Positions 1 through 14,900 of a stretch of DNA of 64,000 bases are shown piece after piece. Location of the stretch: assembly GCA_963971405.1 (NCBI GenBank), contig OZ020489.1:12152001-12216000 (forward strand), in the 5' to 3' direction. Source of the DNA: Psococerastis gibbosa (Eukaryota; Arthropoda; Insecta; Psocodea; Psocidae). The notes beneath the pieces were generated by a model. It was not told where the DNA came from, made no database searches, and saw nothing but the letters and a program-made list of their open reading frames with translations. Numbering within the stretch: the first letter of the stretch is position 1; each line of letters begins with the position of its first letter. A program made the translations under genes and the position numbers.

Positions 1-819
1 TCCTGCGTGTTCATCGGTGTAAATGTAGCTTAAAAAAATTCATACGGCAAGAATACGAAAAATAGCTAATTACTTATTTTATTTTTTTAAAGGTTTTAAA
101 AAGATATAGGTGTCCTAATTTTGCTTATTTTGGCTCATTGTATTCTACTTGACATTGAGCAATTGCTCCTGCGTGTTCATCGGTTTAAATGTTGCTAAAA
201 AAATTCATTCGACAAGAATAAAAAAAATAGCTATTTACTTATTTTATTTTTTTAAAGGTCTTGATATGATAACGGTGTCTTAATTTTGCTTATTTTGGCT
301 CACTGTATTGAACTTAACATTGAGCAATTGCTCCTGATTGTTCATCGGTGTAAATGTGGCTAAATAAAATTCATTCGACAAGAATAAGAAAAATAGCTAT
401 TTACTTATTTTATTTTTTTTAAAGGTTTTAAAAAGATATAGGTGTCTTTATTTTGCTTATTTTGGCTCAATGTATTGTACTTAACATTGAGCAATTGTTC
501 CTGCGGGTTCATCGGTGTAAATGTGGCTAAACAAAATTCATTCGACAAGAATAAGAAAAATAGCTATTTACTTATTTTATTTTTTTTAAAGGTTTTAAAA
601 AGATATAGGTGTCCTTATTTTGCTTATTTTGGCTCAATGTATTGTACTTAACATTGAGCAATTGCTACTGCGTGTTCAACGGTGTAAATGAAGCTTAAAA
701 AAATTCATACGGCAAAAATACGAAAAATAGCTAATTACTTATTTTATTTTTTTTAAAGGTTTTAAAAAGATATAGGTGCCTTAATTTTGCTTATTTTGGC
801 TCATTGTACTGTATCTAAC
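1..819 (+). repeat. Diverged left block of the array
   Basis: About five monomers, the first cut by the window edge. They carry many private changes I did not see again in the window, for example GTATTCTACTTGAC near 141, CGGTTTAAATGTTGCT near 180, CCTGATTGTTC near 331, CTAAATAAAATTC near 360, CCTGCGGGTTC near 500 and GTTCAACGG near 674. The copy at 154-318 starts like class A and ends with a class-C-like TCTTGATATGATAACGG segment. This block is less homogenised than anything to its right. It may lie towards an edge of the array, or may simply be an older segment; the window cannot tell which. Confidence 0.85.
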
Positions 820-3800
820 ATTAGGCAATTGCTCCAGCGTGTTCATCGGTGTAAATGTAGCTACAAAAAATTCATTCGACAAGAATACGAAAAATAGCTA
901 TATACTTATTTTTTTTTTTAAAGGTCTTGATATGATATGAGTGTCTTAATTTTGCTTATTTTGGCTCATTGTATTGTACTTAACATTGAGCAATTGCTCC
1001 TGCGTGTTCATCGGTGTAAATGTAGCTAAAAAAAATTCATTCGACAAGAATAAGAAAAATAGCTATTTACTTATTTTATTTTTTTTAAAGGTTTTAAAAA
1101 GATATAGGTGTCTTTATTTTGCTTATTTTGGCTCAATGTATTGTACTTAACATTGAGCAATTGCTCCTGCGTGTTCATCGGTGTAAATGTAGCTTAAAAA
1201 AATTCATACGGCAAGAATACGAAAAATAGCTAATTACTTATTTTATTTTTTTTAAAGGTTTTTAAAAGATATAGGTGTCTTAATTTTGCTTATTTTGGCT
1301 CATTGTACTGTATCTAACATTAAGCAATTGCTCCAGCGTGTTCATCGGTGTAAATGTAGCTACAAAAAATTCTTTCGACAAGAATACGAAAAATAGCTAT
1401 ATACTTATTTTTTTTTTTTAAAGGTCTTAATATGATATGAGTGTCTTAATTTTGCTTATTTTGGCTCACTGTATTGTACTCAACATTGAGCAATTGCTCC
1501 TGCGTGTTGATCGGTGTAAATGTAGCTAAAAAAATTTCATTCGACAAGAATAAGAAAAATAGCTATATACTTATTTTATTTTTTTTAAAGGTTTTAAAAA
1601 GATATAGGTGTCTTAATTTTGCTTATTTTGGCTCATTGTACTGTATCTAACATTAGGCAATTGCTCCAGCGTGTTCATCGGTGTAAATGTAGCTACAAAA
1701 AATTCATTCGGCAAGAATACGAAAAATAGCTGTATACTTATTTTTTTTTTAAAGGTCTTGATATGATATGAGTGTCTAAAGTTTGCTTATTTTGGCTCAC
1801 TGTATTGTACTTAACATTGAGCAATTGCTCCTGCGTGTTCATCGGTGTAAATGTAGCTAAAAAAAATTCATTCGACAAGAATATGAAAAATAGCTATTTA
1901 CTTATTTTATTTTTTTTAAAGGTTTTAAAAAGATATAGGTGTCTTAATTTTGCTTATTTTGGCTCATTGTATTGTACTTAACATTGAGCAATTGTTCCTG
2001 CGTGTTCATCGGTGTAAATGTGGCTAAAAAAAATTCATTCGACAAGAATAAGAAAAATAGCTATTTACTTATTTTATTTTTTTTAAAGGTTTTAAAAAGA
2101 TATAGGTGCCTTTATTTTGCTTATTTTGGCTCAATGTATTGTACTTAACATTGAGCAATTGCTCCTTCGTGTTCATCGGTGTAAATGAAGCTTAAAAAAA
2201 TTCATACGGCAAGAATACGAAAAATAGCTAATTACTTATTTTATTTTTTTTTAAAGGTTTTAAAAAGATATAGGTGTCTTAATTTTGCTTATTTTGGCTC
2301 ACTGTACTGTATCTAACATTAGGCAATTGCTCCAGCGTGTTCATCGGTGTAAATGTAGCTACAAAAAATTCATTCGACAAGAATACGAAAAATAGCTATA
2401 TACTTATTTTTTTTTTTAAAGGTCTTGATATGATATGAGTGTCTTAATTTTGCTTATTTTGGCTCATTGTATTGTACTTAACATTGAGCAATTGCTCCTG
2501 CGTGTTCATCGGTGTAAATGTAGCTGAAAAAAATTCATTCGACAAGAATAAGAAAAATAGCTATTTACTTATTTTATTTTTTTAAAGGTTTTAAAAAGAT
2601 ATAGGTGTCTTAATTTTGCTAATTTTGGCTCACTGTATTGTACTTAACATTGAGCAATTGTTCCTGCGTGTTCATCGGTGTAAATGTGGCTAAAAAAAAT
2701 TCATTCGACAAGAATAAGAAAAATAGCTATTTACTTATTTTTTTTTTTAAAGGTTTTAAAAAGATATAGGTGTCTTTATTTTGCTTATTTTGGCTCCATG
2801 TATTGTACTTAACATTGAGCAATTGCTCCTGCGTGTTCATCGGTGTAAATGTAGCTTAAAAAAATTCATACGGCAAGAATACGAAAAATAGCTAATTACT
2901 TATTTTATTTTTTTTAAAGGTTTTAAAAAGATATAGGTGTCTTAATTTTGCTTATTTTGGCTCATTGTATTGTATCTAACATTAGGCAATTGCTCCAGCG
3001 TGTTCATCGGTGTAAATGTAGCTACAAAAAATTCATTCGACAAGAATTCGAAAAATAGCTATATACTTATTTTTTTTTTTAAAGGTCTTGATATGATATG
3101 AGTGTCTTAATTTTGCTTATTTTGGCTCATTGTATTGTACTTAACATTGAGCAATTGCTCCTGCGTGTTCATCGGTGTAAATGTAGCTAAAAAAAATTCA
3201 TTCGACAAGAATAAGAAAAATAGCTATTAACTTATTTTATTTTTTTTAAAGGTTTTAAAAAGATATTGGTGTCTTAATTTTGCTTATTTTGGCTCATTGT
3301 ATTGTACTTAACATTGAGCAATTGCTCCTGCGTGTTCATCGGTGTAAATATAGCTTAAAAAAATTCATACGGCAAGAATACGAAAAATAGCTAATTACTT
3401 ATTTTATTTTTTTTAAAGGTATTAAAAAGATATAGGTGTCTTAATTTTGCTTATTTTGGCTCATTGTACTGTATCTAACATTAGGCAATTGCTCCAGCGT
3501 GTTCATCGGTGTAAATGTAGCTACAAAAAATTCATTCGGCAAGAATACGAAAAATAGCTGTATACTTATTTTTTTTTTAAAGGTCTTGATATGATATGAG
3601 TGTCTTCAGTTTGCTTATTTTGGCTCACTGTATTGTACTTAACATTGAGCAATTGCTCCTGCGTGTTCATCGGTGTAAATGTAGCTAAAAAAAATTCATT
3701 CGACAAGAATATGAAAAATAGCTATTTACTTATTTTATTTTTTTTAAAGGTTTTAAAAAGATATAGGTGCCTTTATTTTGCTTATTTTGGCTCAATGTAT

Positions 3801-5971
3801 TGTACTTAACATTGAGCAATTGCTCCTTCGTGTTCATCGGTGTAAATGAAGCTTAAAAAAATTCATACGGCAAGAATACGAAAAATAGCTAATTACTTAT
3901 TTTATTTTTTTTTAAAGGTTTTAAAAAGATATAGGTGTCTTAATTTTGCTTATTTTGGCTCACTGTACTGTATCTAACATTAGGCAATTGCTCCAGCGTG
4001 TTCATCGGTGTAAATGTAGCTACAAAAAATTCATTCGTCAAGAATACGAAAAATAGCTATATACTTATTTTTTTTTTTTAAGGTCTTGATATGATATGAG
4101 TGTCTTAATTTTGCTTATTTTGGCTCATTGTATTGTACTTAACATTGAGCAATTGCTCCTGCGTGTTCATCGGTGTAAATGTAGCTGAAAAAAATTCATT
4201 CGACAAGAATAAGAAAAATAGCTATTTACTTATTTTATTTTTTTTAAAGGTTTTAAAAAGATATAGGTGTCTTAATTTTGCTAATTTTGGCTCATTGTAT
4301 TGTACTTAACATTGAGCAATTGTTCCTGCGTGTTCATCGGTGTAAATGTGGCTAAAAAAAATTCATTCGACAAGAATAAGAAAAATAGCTATTTACTTAT
4401 TTTATTTTTTTTAAAGGTTTTAAAAAGATATAGGTGCCTTTATTTTGCTTATTTTGGCTCAATGTATTGTACTTAACATTGTGCAATTGCTCCTTCGTGT
4501 TCATCGGTGTAAATGAAGCTTAAAAAAATTCATACGGCAAGAATACGAAAAATAGCTAATTACTTATTTTATTTTTTTTTAAAGGTTTTAAAAAGATATA
4601 GGTGTCTTAATTTTGCTTATTTTGGCTCACTGTACTGTATCTAACATTAGGCAATTGCTCCAGCGTGTTCATCGGTGTAAATGTAGCTACAAAAAATTCA
4701 TTCGACAAGAATACGAAAAATAGCTATATACTTATTTTTTTTTTTAAAGGTCTTGATATGATATGAGTGTCTTAATTTTGCTGATTTTGGCTCATTGTAT
4801 TGTACTTAACATTGAGCAATTGCTCCTGCGTGTTCATCGGTGTAAATGTAGCTACAAAAAATTCATTCGACAAGAATACGAAAAATAGCTATATACTTAT
4901 TTTTTTTTTAAAGGTCTTGATATGATATGAGTGTCTTAATTTTGCTTATTTTGGCTCAATGTATCGTACTTAACATTGAGCAATTGTTCCTGCGTGTTCA
5001 TCGGTGTAAATGTAGCTGAAAAAAATTCATTCGACAAGAATAAGAAAAATAGCTATTTACTTATTTTATTTTTTTTAAAGGTTTTAAAAAGATATAGGTG
5101 TCTTAATTTTGCTAATTTTGGCTCATTGTATTGTACTTAACATTGAGCAATTGTTCCTGCGTGTTCATCGGTGTAAATGTGGCTAAAAAAAATTCATTCG
5201 ACAAGAATAAGAAAAATAGCTATTTACTTATTTTTTTTTTTAAAGGTTTTAAAAAGATATAGGTGTCTTTATTTTGCTTATTTTGGCTCCATGTATTGTA
5301 CTTAACATTGAGCAATTGCTCCTGCGTGTTCATCGGTGTAAATGTAGCTTAAAAAAATTCATACGGCAAGAATACGAAAAATAGCTAATTACTTATTTTA
5401 TTTTTTTTAAAGGTTTTAAAAAGATATAGGTGTCTTAATTTTGCTTATTTTGGCTCATTGTATTGTATCTAACATTAGGCAATTGCTCCAGCGTGTTCAT
5501 CGGTGTAAATGTAGCTACAAAAAATTCATTCGACAAGAATTCGAAAAATAGCTATATACTTATTTTTTTTTTTAAAGGTCTTGATATGATATGAGTGTCT
5601 TAATTTTGCTTATTTTGGCTCATTGTATTGTACTTAACATTGAGCAATTGCTCCTGCGTGTTCATCGGTGTAAATGTAGCTAAAAAAAATTCATTCGACA
5701 AGAATAAGAAAAATAGCTATTTACTTATTTTATTTTTTTTAAAGGTTTTAAAAAGATATTGGTGTCTTAATTTTGCTTATTTTGGCTCATTGTATTGTAC
5801 TTAACATTGAGCAATTGCTCGTGCGTGTTCATCGGTGTAAATATAGCTTAAAAAAATTCATACGGCAAGAATACGAAAAATAGCTAATTACTTATTTTAT
5901 TTTTTTAAAGGTATTAAAAAGATATAGGTGTCTTAATTTTGCTTTTTTTGGCTCATTGTATTGTATCTAAC
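820..5971 (+). repeat. Satellite block: C-headed 3-mer and 4-mer groups
   Basis: Class C monomers (ATTAGGC dyad, CTACAAAAAATTC, CTATATAC, GATATGATATGAG) punctuate the block. Successive C copies are mainly 499 bp (three monomers) or 663-667 bp (four monomers) apart, with one 333-bp spacing and one 165-bp spacing. Typical groups are C-Q-D-B/F (four) and C-A-B (three). An alternation of four plus three gives a 7-monomer period of about 1163 bp, which becomes explicit in the next block. Class E, the GAATTC-bearing variant of C, first appears here at about 3045. No non-satellite sequence is present. Confidence 0.85.
4811..4974 (+). repeat. Hybrid monomer, A-type left / C-type right
   Basis: Begins GAGCAATTGCTCCTGCG like A and switches to CTACAAAAAATTC, CTATATAC and GATATGATATGAG like C. 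The switch lies within or near the conserved box. It makes a C-type right half follow the previous C after only 165 bp. Confidence 0.9.
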
Positions 5972-8900
5972 ATTATGCAATTGCTCCAGCGTGTTCACCG
6001 GTGTAAATGTAGCTACAAAAAATTCATTCGACAAGAATACGAAAAATAGCTATATACTTATTTTTTTTTTTAAAGGTCTTGATATGATATGAGTGTCTTA
6101 ATTTTGCTTATTTTGGCTCAATGTATCGTACTTAACATTGACCAATTGCTCCTGCGTGTTCATCGGTGTAAATGTAGCTGAAAAAAATTCATTCGACAAG
6201 AATAAGAAAAATAGCTATTTACTTATTTTATTTTTTTTAAAGGTTTTAAAAAGATATAGGTGTCTTAATTTTGCTAATTTTGGCTCATTGTATTGTACTT
6301 AACATTGAGCAATTGTTCCTGCGTGTTCATCGGTGTAAATGTGGCTAAAAAAAATTCATTCGACAAGAATAAGAAAAATAGCTATTTACTTATTTTTTTT
6401 TTTAAAGGTTTTAAAAAGATATAGGTGTCTTTATTTTGCTTATTTTGGCTCCATGTATTGTACTTAACATTGAGCAATTGCTCCTGCGTGTTCATCGGTG
6501 TAAATGTAGCTTAAAAAAATTCATACGGCAAGAATACGAAAAATAGCTAATTACTTATTTTATTTTTTTTAAAGGTTTTAAAAAGATATAGGTGTCTTAA
6601 TTTTGCTTATTTTGGCTCATTGTATTGTATCTAACATTAGGCAATTGCTCCAGCGTGTTCATCGGTGTAAATGTAGCTACAAAAAATTCATTCGACAAGA
6701 ATTCGAAAAATAGCTATATACTTATTTTTTTTTTTAAAGGTCTTGATATGATATGAGTGTCTTAATTTTGCTTATTTTGGCTCATTGTATTGTAGTTAAC
6801 ATTGAGCAATTGCTCCTGCGTGTTCATCGGTGTAAATGTAGCTAAAAAAAATTCATTCGACAAGAATAAGAAAAATAGCTATTTACTTATTTTATTTTTT
6901 TTAAAGGTTTTAAAAAGATATTGGTGTCTTAATTTTGCTTATTTTGGCTCATTGTATTGTACTTAACATTGAGCAATTGCTCCTGCGTGTTCATCGGTGT
7001 AAATATAGCTTAAAAAAATTCATACGGCAAGAATACGAAAAATAGCTAATTACTTATTTTATTTTTTTTAAAGGTATTAAAAAGATATAGGTGTCTTAAT
7101 TTTGCTTTTTTTGGCTCATTGTATTGCATCTAACATTATGCAATTGCTCCAGCGTGTTCACCGGTGTAAATGTAGCTACAAAAAATTCATTCGACAAGAA
7201 TACGAAAAATAGCTATATACTTATTTTTTTTTTAAAGGTCTTGATATGATATGAGTGTCTTAATTTTGCTTATTTTGGCTCAATGTATCGTACTTAACAT
7301 TGACCAATTGCTCCTGCGTGTTCATCGGTGTAAATGTAGCTAAAAAAAATTCATTCGACAAGAATAAGAAAAATAGCTATTTACTTATTTTATTTTTTTT
7401 AAAGGTTTTAAAAAGATATAGGTGTCTTAATTTTGCTTATTTTGGCTCATTGTATTGTACTTAACATTGAGCAATTGTTCTTGCGTGTTCATCGGTGTAA
7501 ATGTGGCTAAAAAAAATTCATTCGACAAGAATAAGAAAAATAGCTATTTACTTATTTTATTTTTTTTAAAGGTTTTAAAAAGATATAGGTGCCTTTATTT
7601 TGCTTATTTTGGCTCAATGTATTGTACTTAACATTGAGCAATTGCTCCTTCGTGTTCATCGGTGTAAATGAAGCTTAAAAAAATTCATACGGCAAGAATA
7701 CGAAAAATAGCTAATTACTTATTTTATTTTTTTTTAAAGGTTTTAAAAAGATATAGGTGTCTTAATTTTGCTTATTTTGGCTCACTGTACTGTATCTAAC
7801 ATTAGGCAATTCCTCCAGCGTGTTCATCGGTGTAAATGTAGCTACAAAAAATTCATTCGACAAGAATACGAAAAATAGCTATATACTTATTTTTTTTTTT
7901 AAAGGTCTTGATATGATATGAGTGTCTTAATTTTGCTTATTTTGGCTCATTGTATTGTACTTAACATTGAGCAATTGCTCCTGCGTGTTCATCGGTGTAA
8001 ATGTAGCTGAAAAAAATTCATTCGACAAGAATAAGAAAAATAGCTATTTACTTATTTTATTTTTTTTAAAGGTTTCAAAAAGATATAGGTGTCTTAATTT
8101 TGCTAATTTTGGCTCATTGTATTGTACTTAACATTGAGCAATTGTTCCTGCGTGTTCGTCGGTGTAAATGTGGCTAAAAAAAATTCATTCGACAAGAATA
8201 AGAAAAATAGCTATTTACTTATTTTTTTTTTTTAAAGGTTTTAAAAAGATATAGGTGTCTTTATTTTGCTTATTTTGGCTCGATGTATTGTACTTAACAT
8301 TGAGCAATTGCTCCTGCGTGTTCATCGGTGTAAATGTAGCTTAAAAAAATTCACACGGCAAGAATACGAAAAATAGCTAATTACTTATTTTATATTTTTT
8401 AAAGGTTTTAAAAAGATATAGGTGTCTTAATTTTGCTTATTTTGGCTCATTGTCTTGTATCTAACATTAGGCAATTGCTCCAGCGTGTTCATCGGTGTAA
8501 ATGTAGCTACAAAAAATTCATTCGACAAGAATTCGAAAAATAGCTATATACTTATTTTTTTTTTTAAAGGTCTTGATATGATATGAGTGTCTTAATTTTG
8601 CTTATTTTGGCTCATTGTATTGTACTTAACATTGAGCAATTGCTCCTGCGTGTTCATCGGTGTAAATGTAGCTAAAAAAAATTCATTCGACAAGAATAAG
8701 ATAAATAGCTATTTACTTATTTTATTTTTTTTTAAAGGTTTTAAAAAGATATTGGTGTCTTAATTTTGCTTATTTTGGCTCATTGTATTGTACTTAACAT
8801 TGAGCAATTGCTCCTGCGTGTTCATCGGTGTAAATGTAGCTAAAAAAAATTCATTCGACAAGAATAAGAAAAATAGCTATTTACTTATTTTATTTTTTTT

Positions 8901-11900
8901 AAAGGTTTTAAAAAGATATAGGTGTCTTAATTTTGCTTATTTTGGCTCACTGTACTGTATCTAACATTAGGCAATTGCTCCAGCGTGTTCATCGGTGTAA
9001 ATGTAGCTACAAAAAATTCATTCGACAAGAATACGAAAAATAGCTATATACTTATTTTTTTTTTTAAAGGTCTTGATATGATATGAGTGTCTTAATTTTG
9101 CTTATTTTGGCTCACTGTATTGTACTTAACATTGAGCAATTGCTCCTGCGTGTTCATCGGTGTAAATGTAGCTAAAAAAAATTCATTCGACAAGAATAAT
9201 AAAAATAGCTATTTGCTTATTTTATTTTTTTTAAAGGTATTAAAAAGATATAGGTGTCTTAATTTTGCTTTTTTTTGGCTCAATGTATTGTATCTAACAT
9301 TATGCAATTGCTCCAGCGTGTTCACCGGTGTAAATGTAGCTACAAAAAATTCATTCGACAAGAATACGAAAAATAGCTATATACTTATTTTTTTTTTTAA
9401 AGGTCTTGATATGATATGAGTGTCTTAATTTTGCTTATTTTGGCTCAATGTATCGTACTTAACATTGACCAATTGCTCCTGCGTGTTCATCGGTGTAAAT
9501 GTAGCTAAAAAAAATTCATTCGACAAGAATAAGAAAAATAGCTATTTACTTATTTTTTTTAAAGGTTTTAAAAAGATATAGGTGTCTTAATTTTGCTTAT
9601 TTTGGCTCATTGTATTGTACTTAACATTGAGCAATTGTTCTTGCGTGTTCATCGGTGTAAATGTGGCTAAAAAAAATTCATTCGACAAGAATAAGAAAAA
9701 TAGCTATTTACTTATTTTATTTTTTTTAAAGGTTTTAAAAAGATATAGGTGCCTTTATTTTGCTTATTTTGGCTCAATGTATTGTACTTAACATTGAGCA
9801 ATTGCTCCTTCGTGTTCATCGGTGTAAATGAAGCTTAAAAAAATTCATACGGCAAGAATACGAAAAATAGCTAATTACTTATTTTATTTTTTTTTAAAGG
9901 TTTTAAAAAGATATAGGTGTCTTAATTTTGCTTATTTTGGCTCACTGTACTGTATCTAACATTAGGCAATTCCTCCAGCGTGTTCATCGGTGTAAATGTA
10001 GCTACAAAAAATTCATTCGACAAGAATACGAAAAATAGCTATATACTTATTTTTTTTTTTAAAGGTCTTGATATGATATGAGTGTCTTAATTTTGCTTAT
10101 TTTGGCTCATTGTATTGTACTTAACATTGAGCAATTGCTCCTGCGTGTTCATCGGTGTAAATGTAGCTGAAAAAAATTCATTCGACAAGAATAAGAAAAA
10201 TAGCTATTTACTTATTTTATTTATTTAAAGGTTTCAAAAAGATATAGGTGTCTTAATTTTGCTAATTTTGGCTCATTGTATTGTACTTAACATTGAGCAA
10301 TTGTTCCTGCGTGTTCATCGGTGTAAATGTGGCTAAAAAAAATTCATTCGACAAGAATAAGAAAAATAGCTATTTACTTATTTTTTTTTTTTAAAGGTTT
10401 TAAAAAGATATAGGTGTCTTTATTTTGCTTATTTTGGCTCCATGTATTGTACTTAACATTGAGCAATTGCTCCTGCGTGTTCATCGGTGTAAATGTAGCT
10501 GAAAAAAATTCATTCGACAAGAATAAGAAAAATAGCTATTTACTTATTTTATTTTTTTTAAAGGTTTTAAAAAGATATAGGTGTCTTAATTTTGCTTATT
10601 TTGGCTCATTGTATTGTACTTAACATTGAGCAATTGTTCCTGCGTGTTCATCGGTGTAAATGTGGCTAAAAAAAATTCATTCGACAAGAATAAGAAAAAT
10701 AGCTATTTACTTATTTTATTTTTTTTAAAGGTTTTAAAAAGATATAGGTGCCTTTATTTTGCTTATTTTGGCTCAATGTATTGTACTTAACATTGAGCAA
10801 TTGCTCCTTTGTGTTCATCGGTGTAAATGAAGCTTAAAAAAATTCATACGGCAAGAATACGAAAAATAGCTAATTACTTATTTTATTTTTTTTTAAAGGT
10901 TTTAAAAAGATATAGGTGTCTTAATTTTGCTTATTTTGGCTCACTGTACTGTATCTAACATTAGGCAATTGCTCCAGCGTGTTCATCGGTGTAAATGTAG
11001 CTTAAAAAAATTCACACGGCAAGAATACGAAAAATAGCTAATTACTTATTTTATTTTTTTTAAAGGTTTTAAAAAGATATAGGTGTCTTAATTTTGCTTA
11101 TTTTGGCTCATTGTATTGTATCTAACATTAGGCAATTGCTCCAGCGTGTTCATCGGTGTAAATGTAGCTACAAAAAATTCATTCGACAAGAATTCGAAAA
11201 ATAGCTATATACTTATTTTTTTTTTTAAAGGTCTTGATATGATATGAGTGTCTTAATTTTGCTTATTTTGGCTCATTGTATTGTACTTAACATTGAGCAA
11301 TTGCTCCTGCGTGTTCATCGGTGTAAATGTAGCTAAAAAAAATTCATTCGACATGAATAAGAAAAATAGCTATTTACTTATTTTATTTTTTTTAAAGGTT
11401 TTAAAAAGATATTGGTGTCTTAATTTTGCTTATTTTGGCTCATTGTATTGTACTTAACATTGAGCAATTGCTCCTGCGTGTTCATCGGTGTAAATGTAGC
11501 TAAAAAAAATTCATTCGACAAGAATAAGAAAAATAGCTATTTACTTATTTTATTTTTTTTAAAGGTTTTAAAAAGATATAGGTGTCTTAATTTTGCTTAT
11601 TTTGGCTCACTGTACTGTATCTAACATTAGGCAATTGCTCCAGCGTGTTCATCGGTGTAAATGTAGCTACAAAAAATTCATTCGACAAGAATACGAAAAA
11701 TAGCTATATACTTATTTTTTTTTTTAAAGGTCTTGATATGATATGAGTGTCTTAATTTTGCTTATTTTGGCTCACTGTATTGTACTTAACATTGAGCAAT
11801 TGCTCCTGCGTGTTCATCGGTGTAAATGTAGCTAAAAAAAATTCATTCGACAAGAATAAGAAAAATAGCTATTTGCTTATTTTATTTTTTTTTAAAGGTT

Positions 11901-14900
11901 TTAAAAAGATATAGGTGTCTTAATTTTGCTTATTTTGGCTCATTGTATTGTACTTAACACTGAGCAATTGTTCCTGCGTGTTCATCGGCGTAAATGTGGC
12001 TAAAAAAAATTCATTCGACAAGAATAAGAAAAATAGCTATTTACTTTTTTTTTTTTAAAGGTTTTAAAAAGATATAGGTGTCTTTATTTTGCTTATTTTG
12101 GCTCAATGTATTGTACTTAACATTGAGCAATTGCTCCTTCGTGTTCATCGGAGTAAATGAAGCTTAAAAAAATTCATACGGCAAGAATACGAAAAATAGC
12201 TAATTACTTATTTTATTTTTTTTTAAAGGTTTTAAAAAGATATAGGTGTCTTAATTTTGCTTATTTTGGCTCAATGTACTGTATCTAACATTAGGCAATT
12301 GCTCCAGCGTGTTCATCGGTGTAAATGTAGCTACAAAAAATTCATTCGACAAGAATACGAAAAATAGCTATTTACTTATTTTATTTTTTTTAAAGGTTTT
12401 AAAAAGATATAGGTGTCTTAATTTTGCTAATTTTGGCTCATTGTATTGTACTTAACATTGAGCAATTGTTCCTGCGTGTTCATCGGTGTAAATGTGGCTA
12501 AAAAAAATTCATTCGACAAGAATAAGAAAAATAGCTATTTACTTATTTTATTTTTTTTAAAGGTTTTAAAAAGATATAGGTGCCTTTATTTTGCTTATTT
12601 TGGCTCAATGTATTGTACTTAACATTGAGCAATTGCTCCTGCGTGTTCATCGGTGTAAATGTAGCTAAAAAAAATTCATTCGACAAGAATAAGAAAAATA
12701 GCTATTTGCTTATTTTATTTTTTTTAAAGGTATTAAAAAGATATAGGTGTCTTAATTTTGCTTTTTTTTGGCTCATTGTATTGTATCTAACATTATGCAA
12801 TTGCTCCAGCGTGTTCACCGGTGTAAATGTAGCTACAAAAAATTCATTCGACAAGAATACGAAAAATAGCTATATACTTATTTTTTTTTTAAAGGTCTTG
12901 ATATGATATGAGTGTCTTAATTTTGCTTATTTTGGCTCAATGTATCGTACTTAACATTGACCAATTGCCCCTGCGTGTTCATCGGTGTAAATGTAGCTAA
13001 AAAAAATTCATTCGACAAGAATAAGAAAAATAGCTATTTACTTATTTTATTTTTTTTAAAGGTTTTAAAAAGATATAGGTGTCTTAATTTTGCTTATTTT
13101 GGCTCATTGTATTGTACTTAACATTGAGCAATTGTTCTTGCGTGTTCATCGGTGTAAATGTGGCTAAAAAAAATTCATTCGACAAGAATAAGAAAAATAG
13201 CTATTTACTTATTTTATTTTTTTTAAAGGTTTTAAAAAGATATAGGTGCCTTTATTTTGCTTATTTTGGCTCAATGTATTGTACTTAACATTGAGCAATT
13301 GCTCCTTCGTGTTCATCGGTGTAAATGAAGCTTAAAAAAATTCATACGGCAAGAATACGAAAAATAGCTAATTACTTATTTTATTTTTTTTTAAAGGTTT
13401 TAAAAAGATATAGGTGTCTTAATTTTGCTTATTTTGGCTCACTGTACTGTATCTAACATTAGGCAATTCCTCCAGCGTGTTCATCGGTGTAAATGTAGCT
13501 ACAAAAAATTCATTCGACAAGAATACGAAAAATAGCTATATACTTATTTTTTTTTTTAAAGGTCTTGATATGATATGAGTGTCTTAATTTTGCTTATTTT
13601 GGCTCATTGTATTGTACTTAACATTGAGCAATTGCTCCTGCGTGTTCATCGGTGTAAATGTAGCTGAAAAAAATTCATTCGACAAGAATAAGAAAAATAG
13701 CTATTTACTTATTTTATTTTTTTTAAAGGTTTCAAAAAGATATAGGTGTCTTAATTTTGCTAATTTTGGCTCATTGTATTGTACTTAACATTGAGCAATT
13801 GTTCCTGCGTGTTCATCGGTGTAAATGTGGCTAAAAAAAATTCATTCGACAAGAATAAGAAAAATAGCTATTTACTTATTTTTTTTTTTTAAAGGTTTTA
13901 AAAAGATATAGGTGTCTTTATTTTGCTTATTTTGGCTCCATGTATTGTACTTAACATTGAGCAATTGCTCCTGCGTGTTCATCGGTGTAAATGTAGCTTA
14001 AAAAAATTCACACGGCAAGAATACGAAAAATAGCTAATTACTTATTTTATTTTTTTTAAAGGTTTTAAAAAGATATAGGTGTCTTAATTTTGCTTATTTT
14101 GGCTCATTGTATTGTATCTAACATTAGGCAATTGCTCCAGCGTGTTCATCGGTGTAAATGTAGCTACAAAAAATTCATTCGACAAGAATTCGAAAAATAG
14201 CTATATACTTATTTTTTTTTTTTAAAGGTCTTGATATGATATGAGTGTCTTAATTTTGCTTATTTTGGCTCATTGTATTGTACTTAACATTGAGCAATTG
14301 CTCCTGCGTGTTCATCGGTGTAAATGTAGCTAAAAAAAATTCATTCGACAAGAATAAGAAAAATAGCTATTTACTTATTTTATTTTTTTTAAAGGTTTTA
14401 AAAAGATATTGGTGTCTTAATTTTGCTTATTTTGGCTCATTGTATTGTACTTAACATTGAGCAATTGCTCCTGCGTGTTCATCGGTGTAAATGTAGCTAA
14501 AAAAAATTCATTCGACAAGAATAAGAAAAATAGCTATTTACTTATTTTATTTTTTTTAAAGGTTTTAAAAAGATATAGGTGTCTTAATTTTGCTTATTTT
14601 GGCTCACTGTACTGTATCTAACATTAGGCAATTGCTCCAGCGTGTTCATCGGTGTAAATGTAGCTACAAAAAATTCATTCGACAAGAATACGAAAAATAG
14701 CTATATACTTATTTTTTTTTTTAAAGGTCTTGATATGATACGAGTGTCTTAATTTTGCTTATTTTGGCTCACTGTATTGTACTTAACATTGAGCAATTGC
14801 TCCTGCGTGTTCATCGGTGTAAATGTAGCTAAAAAAAATTCATTCGACAAGAATAAGAAAAATAGCTATTTGCTTATTTTATTTTTTTTAAAGGTTTTAA

